DNA from: IGN2 sp963802005
Lineage (GTDB): Bacteria > Bacteroidota > Ignavibacteria > Ignavibacteriales > Ignavibacteriaceae
Length of the DNA stretch: 64,000 bases
Reading direction: 5' to 3'
NCBI GenBank assembly: GCA_963802005.1
Contig: CAWDGX010000006.1
Location: 186,001 to 250,000 of the forward strand
Both the position numbers and the translations under genes were made by a program. A model generated the notes under the pieces. It did not search any database and had not been told where the DNA came from. It worked only from the letters and a program-made list of their open reading frames with translations. Shown here piece by piece: positions 9,911 to 18,693 of the stretch. The stretch's first letter is position 1; each line of letters starts with the position of its first letter.

Positions 9911-11254
9911 TCAGTATATTTTTTTCAATTCTGAATTCTTAAAGTAGTGCAATAATATCTCGTCAAAATTGTAACCTTTCTCAGCCATAACAGCAGCACC
10001 TATCTGGCATAGCCCAACACCATGCCCCCAACCTGCACCATGAATAATAAATTTTTCCGGAATATTTTTACCAATCTTCTTCACAATAAAAGCCGAACTA
10101 TACAAATGAGTTTTTGATAAAAATCTTCTGATTTCCAATTCTTTACCCACAGATAAAGTTTTTTTAGTTCCAACTATTTTAAGCTTAACTATACGTGAAG
10201 AATCGCCTCTTTCCGCCGGAATGAGATCAATAATTTCTCCAAAATCAATTCCGCTCTTCTCCTTCAATAGGGCGGATAATTCTTCCTGAGAATATTCAAC
10301 TTTCCATCTGAAAAAGTCTTTAGTTTCTCTATCGTAATCAACAAGTATGTGTGAAAGTATTTTTCGATCTGATGTATTGCAAAACGAATGCGGGTTGCCA
10401 CTGATCCATTTTTCTGAATTTTCTTCATCAGAAAAGTCAAGATTAAAATTTTCAGGTTCAAATTTGTAATCCACAACCGATATTAAATAAGGATGCTTTA
10501 CAGGCTCCCAAACATTCTCAAATGATTCTGTAAGACCACCACAGCATTTTGAATATCTTGCATCGCACATTTCGCTGTTGCTAAGTAATGCAATACCTTT
10601 TGTCTGTTCTACAGCATTAAATGCAGCATCTGATATTATTTTTGTAACTCCCTGAAACCTCTGACAATGATCATCGGCACAGACGTCAAACAATTTATGG
10701 TCTTCCCTGTCATACCATCTTATTAATTCATCTTTAAATTCAAGAGATGTTTCGTGTGTTTCTCTTTCTTCTATCAGTTTTTTTGATTTTTGGATTTGAG
10801 CCAACACCCAGCTTCTTGCAATTACAGCTTGAGCTTTTAATAATTCAATAGAACTTTTAGCACTCATTTCAGATGAGATCACACTGGTTAAATATCTTTC
10901 AAGTGGTATATGGTTAATTGCAACAATTTCATTTCCTGATTTTTGTAAAAGAAGGGAATAAATAAATCTTTGTTTCTCTTTTCGTTCCCAATGAAACTTG
11001 TTTCCGATGATAACATCTCGTAAGAGGAAAGATTCTGAGATCGGGTCGGAGGGAATAAATTCTATTTTATCATTTACTTTAATTTCGTGCTTACTACTTT
11101 TGCAGGTTATTTCATTATCTTTGATTTCAGCAGTATAAACCCCACTAAAATTATCCTTGAATCCCAAAACGCTGAAATCTCCATGCAGCTCGAACTTAAT
11201 ACTCTTACCGATTAAAATTCCAACGCTTATTAATGGTTCTTCACCAAACAACAT
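9911..11254 (-). CDS. SpoIID/LytB domain-containing protein
   Basis: SpoIID-type proteins are lytic transglycosylases or amidase enhancers acting on peptidoglycan glycan strands. The 447 aa frame is intact. An N-terminal beta-rich region (residues 1-95) precedes the SpoIID core: VAINHIPLERYLTSVISSEM, then LKAQAVIARSWVLAQ, and the closing GWGHGVGLCQIGAAVMAEKG with FDEILLHYF. There is no obvious signal peptide at the ATG I see (MLFGEEPLISVGI), so export is uncertain. It is the first gene of the operon with the two glycosyltransferases and the DUF4922 protein. Confidence 0.88.
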   Translation of the reverse strand: MLFGEEPLISVGILIGKSIKFELHGDFSVLGFKDNFSGVYTAEIKDNEITCKSSKHEIKVNDKIEFIPSDPISESFLLRDVIIGNKFHWERKEKQRFIYSLLLQKSGNEIVAINHIPLERYLTSVISSEMSAKSSIELLKAQAVIARSWVLAQIQKSKKLIEERETHETSLEFKDELIRWYDREDHKLFDVCADDHCQRFQGVTKIISDAAFNAVEQTKGIALLSNSEMCDARYSKCCGGLTESFENVWEPVKHPYLISVVDYKFEPENFNLDFSDEENSEKWISGNPHSFCNTSDRKILSHILVDYDRETKDFFRWKVEYSQEELSALLKEKSGIDFGEIIDLIPAERGDSSRIVKLKIVGTKKTLSVGKELEIRRFLSKTHLYSSAFIVKKIGKNIPEKFIIHGAGWGHGVGLCQIGAAVMAEKGYNFDEILLHYFKNSELKKIY

Positions 11255-11402
11255 ATTATTTTATCAGATTAACTTGAATTAAACTTTTTATTATTCTTCA
11301 CAAAATATACTGAATAGTTTTGTTTGATGAAGTGAGTTTTTTGAGTATGAGCTTCTTTATAATTATTTTGACAATACTCAATTGAATAAAAAAATAATTA
11401 GA

Positions 11403-12326
11403 ATGAAAAGCATACCTAAACAAAATGTTTCGATAATAGGATTTCCGATGGATCTTGGCGCTGACCGTCGTGGAGTAGATATGGGTCCTTCCGCACTAAG
11501 AATTGCAGGTTTACAAACAAAACTTGAATCGCTAGGATATAAGGTTGATGATTACGGCGATATAAAAATTGAAATAATGGAAAGACAGAAAATCAAGAAT
11601 CCGAAACTAAAATATCTGGATGAAATTATTAAAACATCCAAACTACTGGCCGATAAAGTTGTAAAAGTTTTAGAGAAGGGAGATTTTCCATTATGCATTG
11701 GCGGTGATCATTCAATGGCTTTGGGAACTATCTCCGGGATTGCTTCCTATTGTAAAAAAAGAAATTATAAATTGGGTGTGATTTGGATTGATGCTCACAG
11801 TGATATGAATACGGATGAAACAAGCCCATCAGGAAATATTCACGGAATGCCCCTTGCTTCACTGTTGGGTCTTGGTTGTGATGAGCTGGTAAACATTCTT
11901 GAATTCTCACCAAAACTGGATCCTGAGAATTGTGCACTCATTGGAATTAGAAGCATTGATGAAGCTGAAAAAGTAAACATAAAGAAACTGGGCATTCCGA
12001 TTTATACGATGAATGATATTGACAAGCTCGGTATCCACAGGATAATTGCGAAAGTGTTGAAGCAGTTTCGTGAGAAAGTTGATCATATACATATTAGTTT
12101 CGACGTTGATAGCGTCGATCCTTCAGTTGCTCCTGGAGTTGGAACACCCGTATCCGGTGGACTGAGTTACCGCGAAGCACATCTATTGATGGAAACCATT
12201 GCTGAGTGTGGTTGTATGTCCTCTCTCGAAGTGGCTGAGCTGAATCCAATTCTTGATCTTAAAAACCAGAGTGCGGATTTCACATCCGAGCTTATTGCAT
12301 CCAGTATGGGACAGAGAATACTTTAA
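11403..12326 (+). CDS. rocF: Arginase
   Basis: Hydrolyses L-arginine to ornithine and urea with a binuclear manganese centre. All ligand motifs are present: GGDHS (about 100-104), DAHSD (130-134) and SFDVDSVDP (about 232-240), plus the substrate-loop GNIHGMP. The N-terminal IIGFPMDLGADRRGVDMGPSALR is typical of true arginase. A TTG at 11382 would extend the frame by 7 residues; I prefer ATG 11403, which leaves a family-like start. Agmatinase is less likely given the GVDMGPSALR and GNIHGMP sequences. The stop overlaps the next gene's start (TAATG), so the two are probably co-transcribed. Confidence 0.93.
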   Translation: MKSIPKQNVSIIGFPMDLGADRRGVDMGPSALRIAGLQTKLESLGYKVDDYGDIKIEIMERQKIKNPKLKYLDEIIKTSKLLADKVVKVLEKGDFPLCIGGDHSMALGTISGIASYCKKRNYKLGVIWIDAHSDMNTDETSPSGNIHGMPLASLLGLGCDELVNILEFSPKLDPENCALIGIRSIDEAEKVNIKKLGIPIYTMNDIDKLGIHRIIAKVLKQFREKVDHIHISFDVDSVDPSVAPGVGTPVSGGLSYREAHLLMETIAECGCMSSLEVAELNPILDLKNQSADFTSELIASSMGQRIL

Positions 12327-12823
12327 TGAAATTAAATGATCTTGCATTAATTATTGTTCTATTCATCATTTTAACTTTTCTGCTTTCAGTATTTAATATT
12401 ATTTCCATCGTTCTCACAGATATTTTAGCTTACTCTTTATTAGTGATCGGAGTTGCTCTTGTTTACACTGAAACAATCCGGCAGAACAGGCCGTCAGTTT
12501 TTCTTGGTTCAATAATTTTTCTGTTCGGAGTATACTTTTTAATTACCGAGAAATTTAACCTGAATATCAGCGATGCGGTTTACGTCCCAATCATTCTAAT
12601 ATTTGGCGGTTCAGGTTTACTGATGCTCTATATATCAACATCAACACATAGAATTTTTTTCTTTATTTCAATTATTTTTTTTACTGCTGGAATAACGCTG
12701 ATCATTGCAAATAGTCATTGGGGCTTAAAGTCATTTCTTCTTTCGATTTTACCTGTATTAAACTTTCTTTGGCCAGTGATGATAATTTTTCTGCTCCTCA
12801 TTTTTTTAATGAGGGTTAAATAA
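12326..12823 (+). CDS. Integral membrane protein, unknown function
   Basis: 165 aa and intact, with about six hydrophobic helices separated by short loops (for example FIILTFLLSVFNIISIVL, FLGSIIFLFGVYFLI, IILIFGGSGLLMLYI, FLWPVMIIFLLLIFL). The arrangement recalls the LiaI/LiaF-like (DUF5668) membrane domain, but no diagnostic residue settles it. Translation is probably coupled to arginase through the TAATG overlap. No transport or enzymatic motif is visible. Confidence 0.6.
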   Translation: MKLNDLALIIVLFIILTFLLSVFNIISIVLTDILAYSLLVIGVALVYTETIRQNRPSVFLGSIIFLFGVYFLITEKFNLNISDAVYVPIILIFGGSGLLMLYISTSTHRIFFFISIIFFTAGITLIIANSHWGLKSFLLSILPVLNFLWPVMIIFLLLIFLMRVK

Positions 12824-12888
12824 GGCAGCAATTACCAAACAAAGATATTGATAAGAAAAATTAGATTGGATTTGTAATTATATTTATG

Positions 12889-13596
12889 CTACTTGATAAA
12901 GTACAGGGCTACGATTAAAATTATAGAAATAGCAAACAGAATAAAGCTTAATAGTTTATTCTTCTTCACGCTCTTACTCAATGATTCAATTTCACGTTCC
13001 ATATGAGATTTGATGTAATCGCGTGTTACTTTTTCAATAATATCTTTATCAACAACTGTTTTTAATGGTTCTTTAGTTTCTATTTCAGAGATCTGACGAG
13101 GCAGATTCTCTGGTTCACTTTTTTCTTTAAAATTACTTACAAACTTAACTGGTTCATCATTGCTCGGAGTACTTTCATCAGCATTGAAATGCACTCCCTC
13201 TTCCACTTCAGCAAATACTTTTTCTTCAACTTCGATTTGTTCAGAGGTTACATTTTCTTCAAAATTTTCCGATACTTCAATACTTTCTTCGGGTTCAGAT
13301 ATTTCTTCGATTGGTTGTGCAGGCATCTCCAGAGCTTTTTTGGCTTCAACTTTAGCTTTTATTTGATCCCTAATATTATAAAGCTTTGTAGCTGTTTTAT
13401 CTTTTATATCACTTGCGGGATATTTGAGCTCAAGTGCCAGGGGAAGATGGGCAATCAGATTCTGATAGTCTCCAAGTACCTTCCAGGGAAATTCATCACC
13501 TTCAGTTTTCATCGCTTCCAGACTTTCCTTATCCTTATCGTTAAGGCAGCCCAAGACTTCCAGTTTTATTAGATCCAGACTTTTTTTCTTATCCAT
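12889..13596 (-). CDS. Putative anti-sigma factor, single C-terminal membrane anchor
   Basis: 235 aa. Residues 1-80 form a soluble domain with LEVLGC at 13-18, WKVLGDYQNL and LPLALELKYPASDIK; the last segment matches the 'L-x-L-x-P-P-x-x-L-K' phrase common in RskA-type anti-sigma N-termini. An acidic, low-complexity linker follows (about 95-190), then a helix (DKDIIEKVTRDYIKS) and a C-terminal transmembrane segment (LLSFILFAISIILIVALYF) with almost nothing beyond it. It starts 4 bases after the sigma factor stop, with GGAGG inside the sigma gene end. Function is inferred from position and the RskA-like phrase. Its N-terminal domain is shared with the TonB-domain protein upstream. Confidence 0.6.
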   Translation of the reverse strand: MDKKKSLDLIKLEVLGCLNDKDKESLEAMKTEGDEFPWKVLGDYQNLIAHLPLALELKYPASDIKDKTATKLYNIRDQIKAKVEAKKALEMPAQPIEEISEPEESIEVSENFEENVTSEQIEVEEKVFAEVEEGVHFNADESTPSNDEPVKFVSNFKEKSEPENLPRQISEIETKEPLKTVVDKDIIEKVTRDYIKSHMEREIESLSKSVKKNKLLSFILFAISIILIVALYFIK

Positions 13597-13600
13597 AATA

Positions 13601-14176
13601 CTATTTTGCCTCCGAAACTTTCTGCATTAAATTTCCGAATGCAACCTGTAATTTAGATTTAACAGTTACTGTTGGAATGTTTAACTTGGCAGCAATTTCT
13701 TCTTGATCCATTCCACCATAGTAGCTTAATTCTAAAACGTACTTTTGTGCATCTGTTAAACTACCGAGAGCATTTTCTAATTTTTCTCTACTATTAAGAA
13801 CATCTGCCAATTCCAATGCTTCTATTTCTGGAGAAAGTTTTGGAATTATATTTTCTCTTTCATAGTCATCATTATACTCTGGCATAATTTTGCCACCATT
13901 CCTGTTTAATACATCAATTGCTTTATTGCGCGCCAAAGTGATTAACCAGGAATAAACGTTGTTAGATTTGAAATCGAATTGATCTATTTGCCGCCAAACA
14001 ACAACAAACACTTCAGAAAGAATTTCCTCGGCTGTATCTTTATCGGTAACTATTTTTTTAATTAAAGTGTAGAGGATAGGAGCATATCGGTCATACAATT
14101 GTTCTAATGCCTTAGAATCATATCCTGCAACCTTTAACATTATTTCAGCATCTGTTAAGGAATTGCTATCAGCCAC
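13601..14176 (-). CDS. ECF-type RNA polymerase sigma factor
   Basis: 191 aa, intact. Region 2 spans about residues 20-90 (ALEQLYDRYAPILYTLI, DTAEEILSEVFVVVWRQ, VYSWLITLARNKAIDVLNR) and region 4 about 130-185 (LTDAQKYVLELSYYGGMDQ, EEIAAKLNIPTVTVKSKL helix-turn-helix). There is no region 1 or 3, so it is group 4; the pattern resembles SigK-like ECFs that pair with RskA-type anti-sigmas. The start is GTG with GGGAGAG upstream. The gene is followed 4 bases later by the membrane anti-sigma-like gene. A 54-bp element 27 bases upstream is shared with the TonB-domain gene, suggesting autoregulation. Confidence 0.92.
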   Translation of the reverse strand: MADSNSLTDAEIMLKVAGYDSKALEQLYDRYAPILYTLIKKIVTDKDTAEEILSEVFVVVWRQIDQFDFKSNNVYSWLITLARNKAIDVLNRNGGKIMPEYNDDYERENIIPKLSPEIEALELADVLNSREKLENALGSLTDAQKYVLELSYYGGMDQEEIAAKLNIPTVTVKSKLQVAFGNLMQKVSEAK

Positions 14177-14203
14177 TTCGGTCTCTCCCTTCTAATAATG
14201 AAT

Positions 14204-14257
14204 ATTTCTCTGTTAAAACTAAAATTATTATTTAATAGAAGCAATTTAAGTACCATT
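14204..14257 (-). promoter_or_regulatory. Conserved 54-bp element upstream of the sigma factor gene
   Basis: Read on the minus strand it begins AATGGTACT, continues with TTGCTT at positions 14-19 and ends AACAGAGAAAT. It matches the element at 15702-15755 at 39 of 54 positions with no gaps. It ends 27 bases before the GTG of the sigma gene. It is likely a promoter and/or operator; which sigma factor reads it cannot be told from sequence. Confidence 0.55.
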
Positions 14258-14372
14258 TCTAAATAGGGTTAAATGAATTAAAATGGCAGGAATGAACGGA
14301 TAATTTTCAGATGGTAAACGCAATCTGTTAAAATAACTACCAGTAAGATTTTAACTTCTATAAAATATTTTA

Positions 14373-15589
14373 TCAAAGTTTAAAAACGACAGGTACAGTT
14401 ACCTGCACCTTAATTGGTTTCCCCCGTTGTTTACCCGGAGTAAATTTAGTCTGTAGAATGGCTTCAAGTGCTGCTTCATCACATCCCCCGCCAATGCCTT
14501 TCACTACTTCAGCATTGACTACAGTTCCGGTTTCATCAACAAAAGCTTTTATAAATACTTTGCCTTCTACACCAGCTCGCTTTGCAATTTCCGGGTATGA
14601 AATCTTTTCCTGGATTCCCTGTAGCCCTCCTATTGGTTGAGGCATTTCTTCAACAGCAACAAAAAAAGTTGGCTCTTCGGTTTCTTCAATTACTTCCTTT
14701 GGTGGGGGAACGGAAATTTCTTCCTCAACTTTCGGATCTTCCTCATTCACAACTTCCTGAGCAGTAATCAAAGGTGCTTCAATTGGATCGGGTAATTTAG
14801 GTGGTGCTTTTGGGAGAACATTTTTCTCATTCTGAGGTTTGTTTAAAATTTCAACTTGTTGAACTTCTTTAATTTCTACTGTGGGCTCAAATCCTTTTAC
14901 ACTGTCGTAACTAAATTCTTCTACAGTAGCGACGACAGTATCAACGATAGTATCAACAGGCTTTTTTTCTTCCGCAACTTGCACAGTTTCAGAATTAGTA
15001 TAGAAAAATAAATAAGCAGATATTGAGGCAATTACAACAAAGAGGAAGATTGAAACTAAAATATACTTTTTGAGTCTTGGAGAACCCTTCACTTTTTTTT
15101 CGGTCTTGAAATCGGAACTACTCTTATCAGATACGTAATCATCATTTCCATTTCATTTGATTGAACTGTGTCTTTTTTTATTGAAGTAGTTTTGGATTTG
15201 ACTTCCATAAAACCATTGAGCGGTTTTGATGATGATTCTGCAACAGATAACGACCCCCAGTCAATTTTATTTTGGGCAAGTACTTCTTCTAAATTTTCTT
15301 CTTTCGGAATTTTCTTTACCGGAACAAATTTTCCTGGTTGACCGATATCTTCCCTTCCGAATATTATTCTGTTCAACTTTCTAACTAATACTTCTTTTGT
15401 TTCTATGGGGGGAGTATCTGTTTTTAATATCGAAGGAAGTAAGGCTGAAAGATTTTGACATTCTCCCAGTTCTTTCCAGCAAAATGATTCATCATTCTCC
15501 TTTAAAAACTGAAGGCTTTTTTTGTCGACCTCATCCGGGCATCCTAGTACCTCCAGTATGATTAATTCTATATCTCTTTTCTTAAACAT
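14373..15589 (-). CDS. TonB C-terminal domain protein with anti-sigma-like cytoplasmic domain, frameshifted
   Basis: Two open frames (15089-15589 and 14373-15092) appear to be one gene. In the downstream frame, sense sequence DDYVSDKSSSDFKTEKK runs upstream of the apparent TonB start, so one missing base near 15140-15155 restores about 405 aa. Residues 1-75 (LEVLGC, CWKELGECQNL, LLP) are homologous to the N-terminus of the anti-sigma-like protein at 12889-13596. A transmembrane helix (ILVSIFLFVVIASISAYLFF) and a proline/glutamate-rich linker follow. The end is a TonB_C domain (ISYPEIAKRAGVEGKVFIKA ... QVTVPVVF). Cytoplasmic N-terminus and periplasmic TonB domain are expected. Energy transduction or sigma control are both possible roles. 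Confidence 0.7.
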
Positions 15590-15701
15590 ATCTCATTTTA
15601 CCCCTTAAAAAAGGAATTTCTGTTTTTGATGATGAGTCCCGACTAAAGATCAATCTCGATTTCATAGTCTTTTACTTTTAGAGTCTTCAGATTCTTATAC
15701 G

Positions 15702-15755
15702 ATTTCTTTGTTAGAGCTCAAAAAGCCATAAAATTCAAGCAAATTGAGTACCATT
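15702..15755 (-). promoter_or_regulatory. Conserved 54-bp element upstream of the TonB-domain gene
   Basis: Minus-strand AATGGTACT, TTGCTT and AACAAAGAAAT occur at exactly the same spacing as in the element at 14204-14257 (39/54 identical, ungapped). It lies 112 bases before the ATG at 15589, leaving room for a leader. It probably makes this gene a target of the same regulator as the ECF sigma gene. Confidence 0.5.
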
Positions 15756-15995
15756 AGCTTTATTTAACAATTGGAATTAAATCGATTGGTAGCATCAATT
15801 TTCAGTCTTTTAATTACTTAATTAAAGAAAAAATGACCACTGATAGCAGGCAGTCGCGCCTCTGTGGAAACACCTCTTTAACCAAATAAAAAAATTGTTA
15901 TGACAGTATAATTGCTCTACAAAGCAGGTGTATATGGTTCATGCTTATGCCCTATTTTATTATTTTTACTAATCTGTTAAATGATAAAGGAAAAA
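15756..15995. other. Intergenic region between divergent TonB-domain gene and alaS
   Basis: No gene is visible. It should hold the alaS promoter. A short G+C-rich island at about 15841-15884 contains GTGGAAACAC (a 3-bp stem closed by a GAAA tetraloop) and stands out from the A+T-rich surroundings. I cannot match it to a known riboswitch or small RNA. AAAGGA just before 15996 is the alaS Shine-Dalgarno. Confidence 0.4.
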
Positions 15996-18611
15996 ATGAC
16001 ATCTCATGAAATAAGAAATCAGTTCCTTAATTTCTTCAAAAGCAAGGAACATAAAATTGTTGCATCTGCACCTGTGGTTCCATTCGATGATCCAACATTA
16101 CTTTTTACAAATGCCGGAATGAATCAATTCAAAGATGTATTTCTTGGAAAAGGAAAAAGAGATTATACACGTGCTGTTGATACTCAGAAATGTATCCGCG
16201 TAAGTGGTAAGCATAATGATCTTGAAGAAGTTGGACACGATACATATCACCATACATTTTTTGAGATGCTTGGCAACTGGTCTTTTGGTGATTACGACAA
16301 AGCAGAAGCAATCGAATGGGCATGGGAACTTTTAACTGAAGTCTGGAAACTTCCAAAGGAAAGACTTTGGGCTACGGTTTATAAAGATGATAACGAAGCA
16401 TTTGAATTATGGAAAACAAAAACTGACATCAACCCAAAACACATTTTAAAGTTTGGAGAGAAAGATAACTTCTGGGAAATGGGCGAAACTGGTCCCTGCG
16501 GTCCGTGTTCAGAAATTCATATCAACGTTGGTGACGATTACGAAAATCCGGATTACGTTAATGCAGGTACACCAGAATGCATTGAAATCTGGAATCTCGT
16601 CTTCATTCAATACGACCGTGATGAAAATGGAAAACTTCACGATCTTCCATCAAAACACGTCGATACCGGGATGGGCTTCGAAAGAATCTGTGCAGTTCTT
16701 CAAAATAAAAAATCAAACTACGAAACTGACATATTCTATCCGATAATAGCTGAAATTGTAAAACTCAGTAAAATAAAAATTGAAAAGAATCTCTCTGAAG
16801 AAGCTCTTGAGAAGTCAGAAGAAATTAAAATTCCAATGAGAGTAATTGCTGACCACATTCGTGCATTAACTTTTGCAATTGCTGATGGTGCTGTTCCGGG
16901 AAATGAAGGAAGAGGTTATGTTCTTCGAAGAATTTTAAGAAGAGCTGCTCGCTATGGTAGAAAAATTAATCTCAACGAACCGTTTCTTTATCAACTTGTG
17001 GATGTTCTTGTTCAAACGATGGGAGATGTTTTTCCGGAAATAAAAGAGAAGAAAGAATACATCAAGAAAGTAATTAAAGGAGAAGAGGAAAGCTTTAATG
17101 CAACTCTCGACAGAGGAATTGAACTGTTCGAGGAAATAATTGAAAAGCTTAATAAGAAAAACGAAAAACTTATTCCTGGGGAAGATGTATTCAAACTCTA
17201 TGATACTTTTGGATTTCCGGTCGATCTTACCAACATAATGGCAATTGAAAAAGGATTTTCAATTGACGAAGTTCGATTTAATGAACTGATGAACCAGCAA
17301 AAAGATAGAGCTCGTGAAGCATCTAAAGATAAGTTTGCGTCTGTAAATGTATCAATTAATGATACCAAAGGATTTCAATTTTCAAGCACTGAACCAACGG
17401 AATTTACCGGTTACGATGAACTAAAAAGTGAATCAAAGGTCACAGGATTCAAACGGGATGGCAATACGGATTTAGTTATTTTAGATAAATCTCCTTTCTA
17501 TGTTGAATCTGGTGGGCAGGTTGATGACACAGGTTCGCTCATTTTAAGCGATGACAAATTTAATGTTGTTGATTTACTAAAAGTCGAGAACAAGATTGTT
17601 CATGTTGTTGAAAACGACTCCAAGAAAATTCTTCAACCTGATACTCAAGTTAATTGCAGAAGTTGATTCAAAATACCGTTGGGATGTGATGCGCAATCAC
17701 TCTGTTACACATTTTCTTCATGCTGCATTAAGAAAGATTCTCGGAACTCACGTTCACCAGGCAGGGTCTTACGTTGGGCCTGATCATCTTAGATTTGATT
17801 TTACACACTTCACAAAACCTAGTCATGAAGAATTGCGAGACATTGAAATTCTTGTAAATGAGCAGTTGAGAAGAAATCTTCCGATGTATCATCATCGTGA
17901 TATTCCTTTTGATGAAGCAAAGAAAATGGGTGCATTAATGTTCTTTGGTGATAAGTATGGTGATAAAGTCAATGTGGTTCAGTTCGGAGATTTTACAATG
18001 GAATTCTGCGGGGGCACTCACGTAAAAAATTCTTCAGAGATTGGTCTGTTCAAGATTATAAGTGAGGCTTCCATTGCAAGCGGTGTAAGAAGGATTGAAG
18101 CTGTTACTGGAGCTGGGGTTGAAAAATATATTCAGTCGCAGCTTGAACATATGAACCAATTCAGCCACAGAATTGATGAACTTCTCGATACTAAAAAGAA
18201 ACTGGAGAAGGAAATTTCAGATCTTAAACTAAAGGATTCACTTGGTCAGCTTGATCACATACTTTCTCTTCATTCTATTGAGAAAGGAATTAAAATATAT
18301 AAAGGGAAAGTTCAAGCAGATAATATGGATGAGCTAAAATCATTTGGTGATGAGTTAAGAAACAAAATGGGTAGCGGTGTTGGTGTTCTTATTTCTCAGA
18401 TTGAAGATAAAGTTGGAATTGTTGCAGTTGTAAGTGATGATCTAATCAAAGAAAAAAGTTAAGTGCCGGAAAAATAGTTGGTGAGCTTGCAAAGCTTGTC
18501 GGCGGTGGTGGCGGTGGTCGTCCTCATCTTGCAACTGCCGGCGGAAAAGATGTCTCCGGAATTACTGCAGCAATTGGTAAAGTGGAAAAAATTGTTGGCA
18601 GCTTCCTTTAG
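15996..18611 (+). CDS. alaS: Alanine--tRNA ligase, frameshifted
   Basis: Charges tRNA-Ala in the cytoplasm. I start at ATG 15996 (AAAGGA 5 bases upstream) rather than 15981. Class II core: LLFTNAGMNQFKDVFLG, RVSGKHNDLEEVGHDTYHHT, GPCGPCSEIH. Editing domain: HSVTHFLHAALR with the H-x3-H zinc pair and CGGTHV. The C-Ala glycine-rich end is GGGGGGRPHLATAGGKD. Breaks near 17645 and 18455 are single-base indels; the joined length of about 871 aa is normal. As the gene should be essential, the breaks argue strongly for sequence errors rather than real pseudogenes. Confidence 0.95.
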
Positions 18612-18663
18612 GAAAATTTACCAGTAAGACTCTAAATTAAAAATTGATTGAAACTTAAATTAG

Positions 18664-18684
18664 ACCCTGAAACAAGTTCAGGGT
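18664..18684. repeat. Inverted repeat just upstream of radA
   Basis: A perfect 8-bp stem, ACCCTGAA (18664-18671) and TTCAGGGT (18677-18684), has a 5-nt loop. It ends 9 bases before the radA ATG and includes the only purine-rich (CAGGG) sequence that could act as its ribosome-binding site. It may be a dispersed repeat, an alaS terminator, or an RNA hairpin that masks radA translation. Confidence 0.6.
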
Positions 18685-18693
18685 AAATCAAAA

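Noticed and set aside
13189..13572. 127 aa plus-strand frame rich in Phe
   Set aside because: Antisense to the anti-sigma-like gene; Phe richness is the complement of its Glu/Lys codons.
15756..15995. Cobalamin or other riboswitch upstream of alaS
   Set aside because: Short partial resemblance only (CAGTGG on the minus strand); the required boxes are missing.
15089..17666. Programmed ribosomal frameshifting at A-runs
   Set aside because: Breaks occur in many unrelated genes, at differing contexts and with shifts of either sign, without a shared slippery site plus structure; sequencing indels explain them better.
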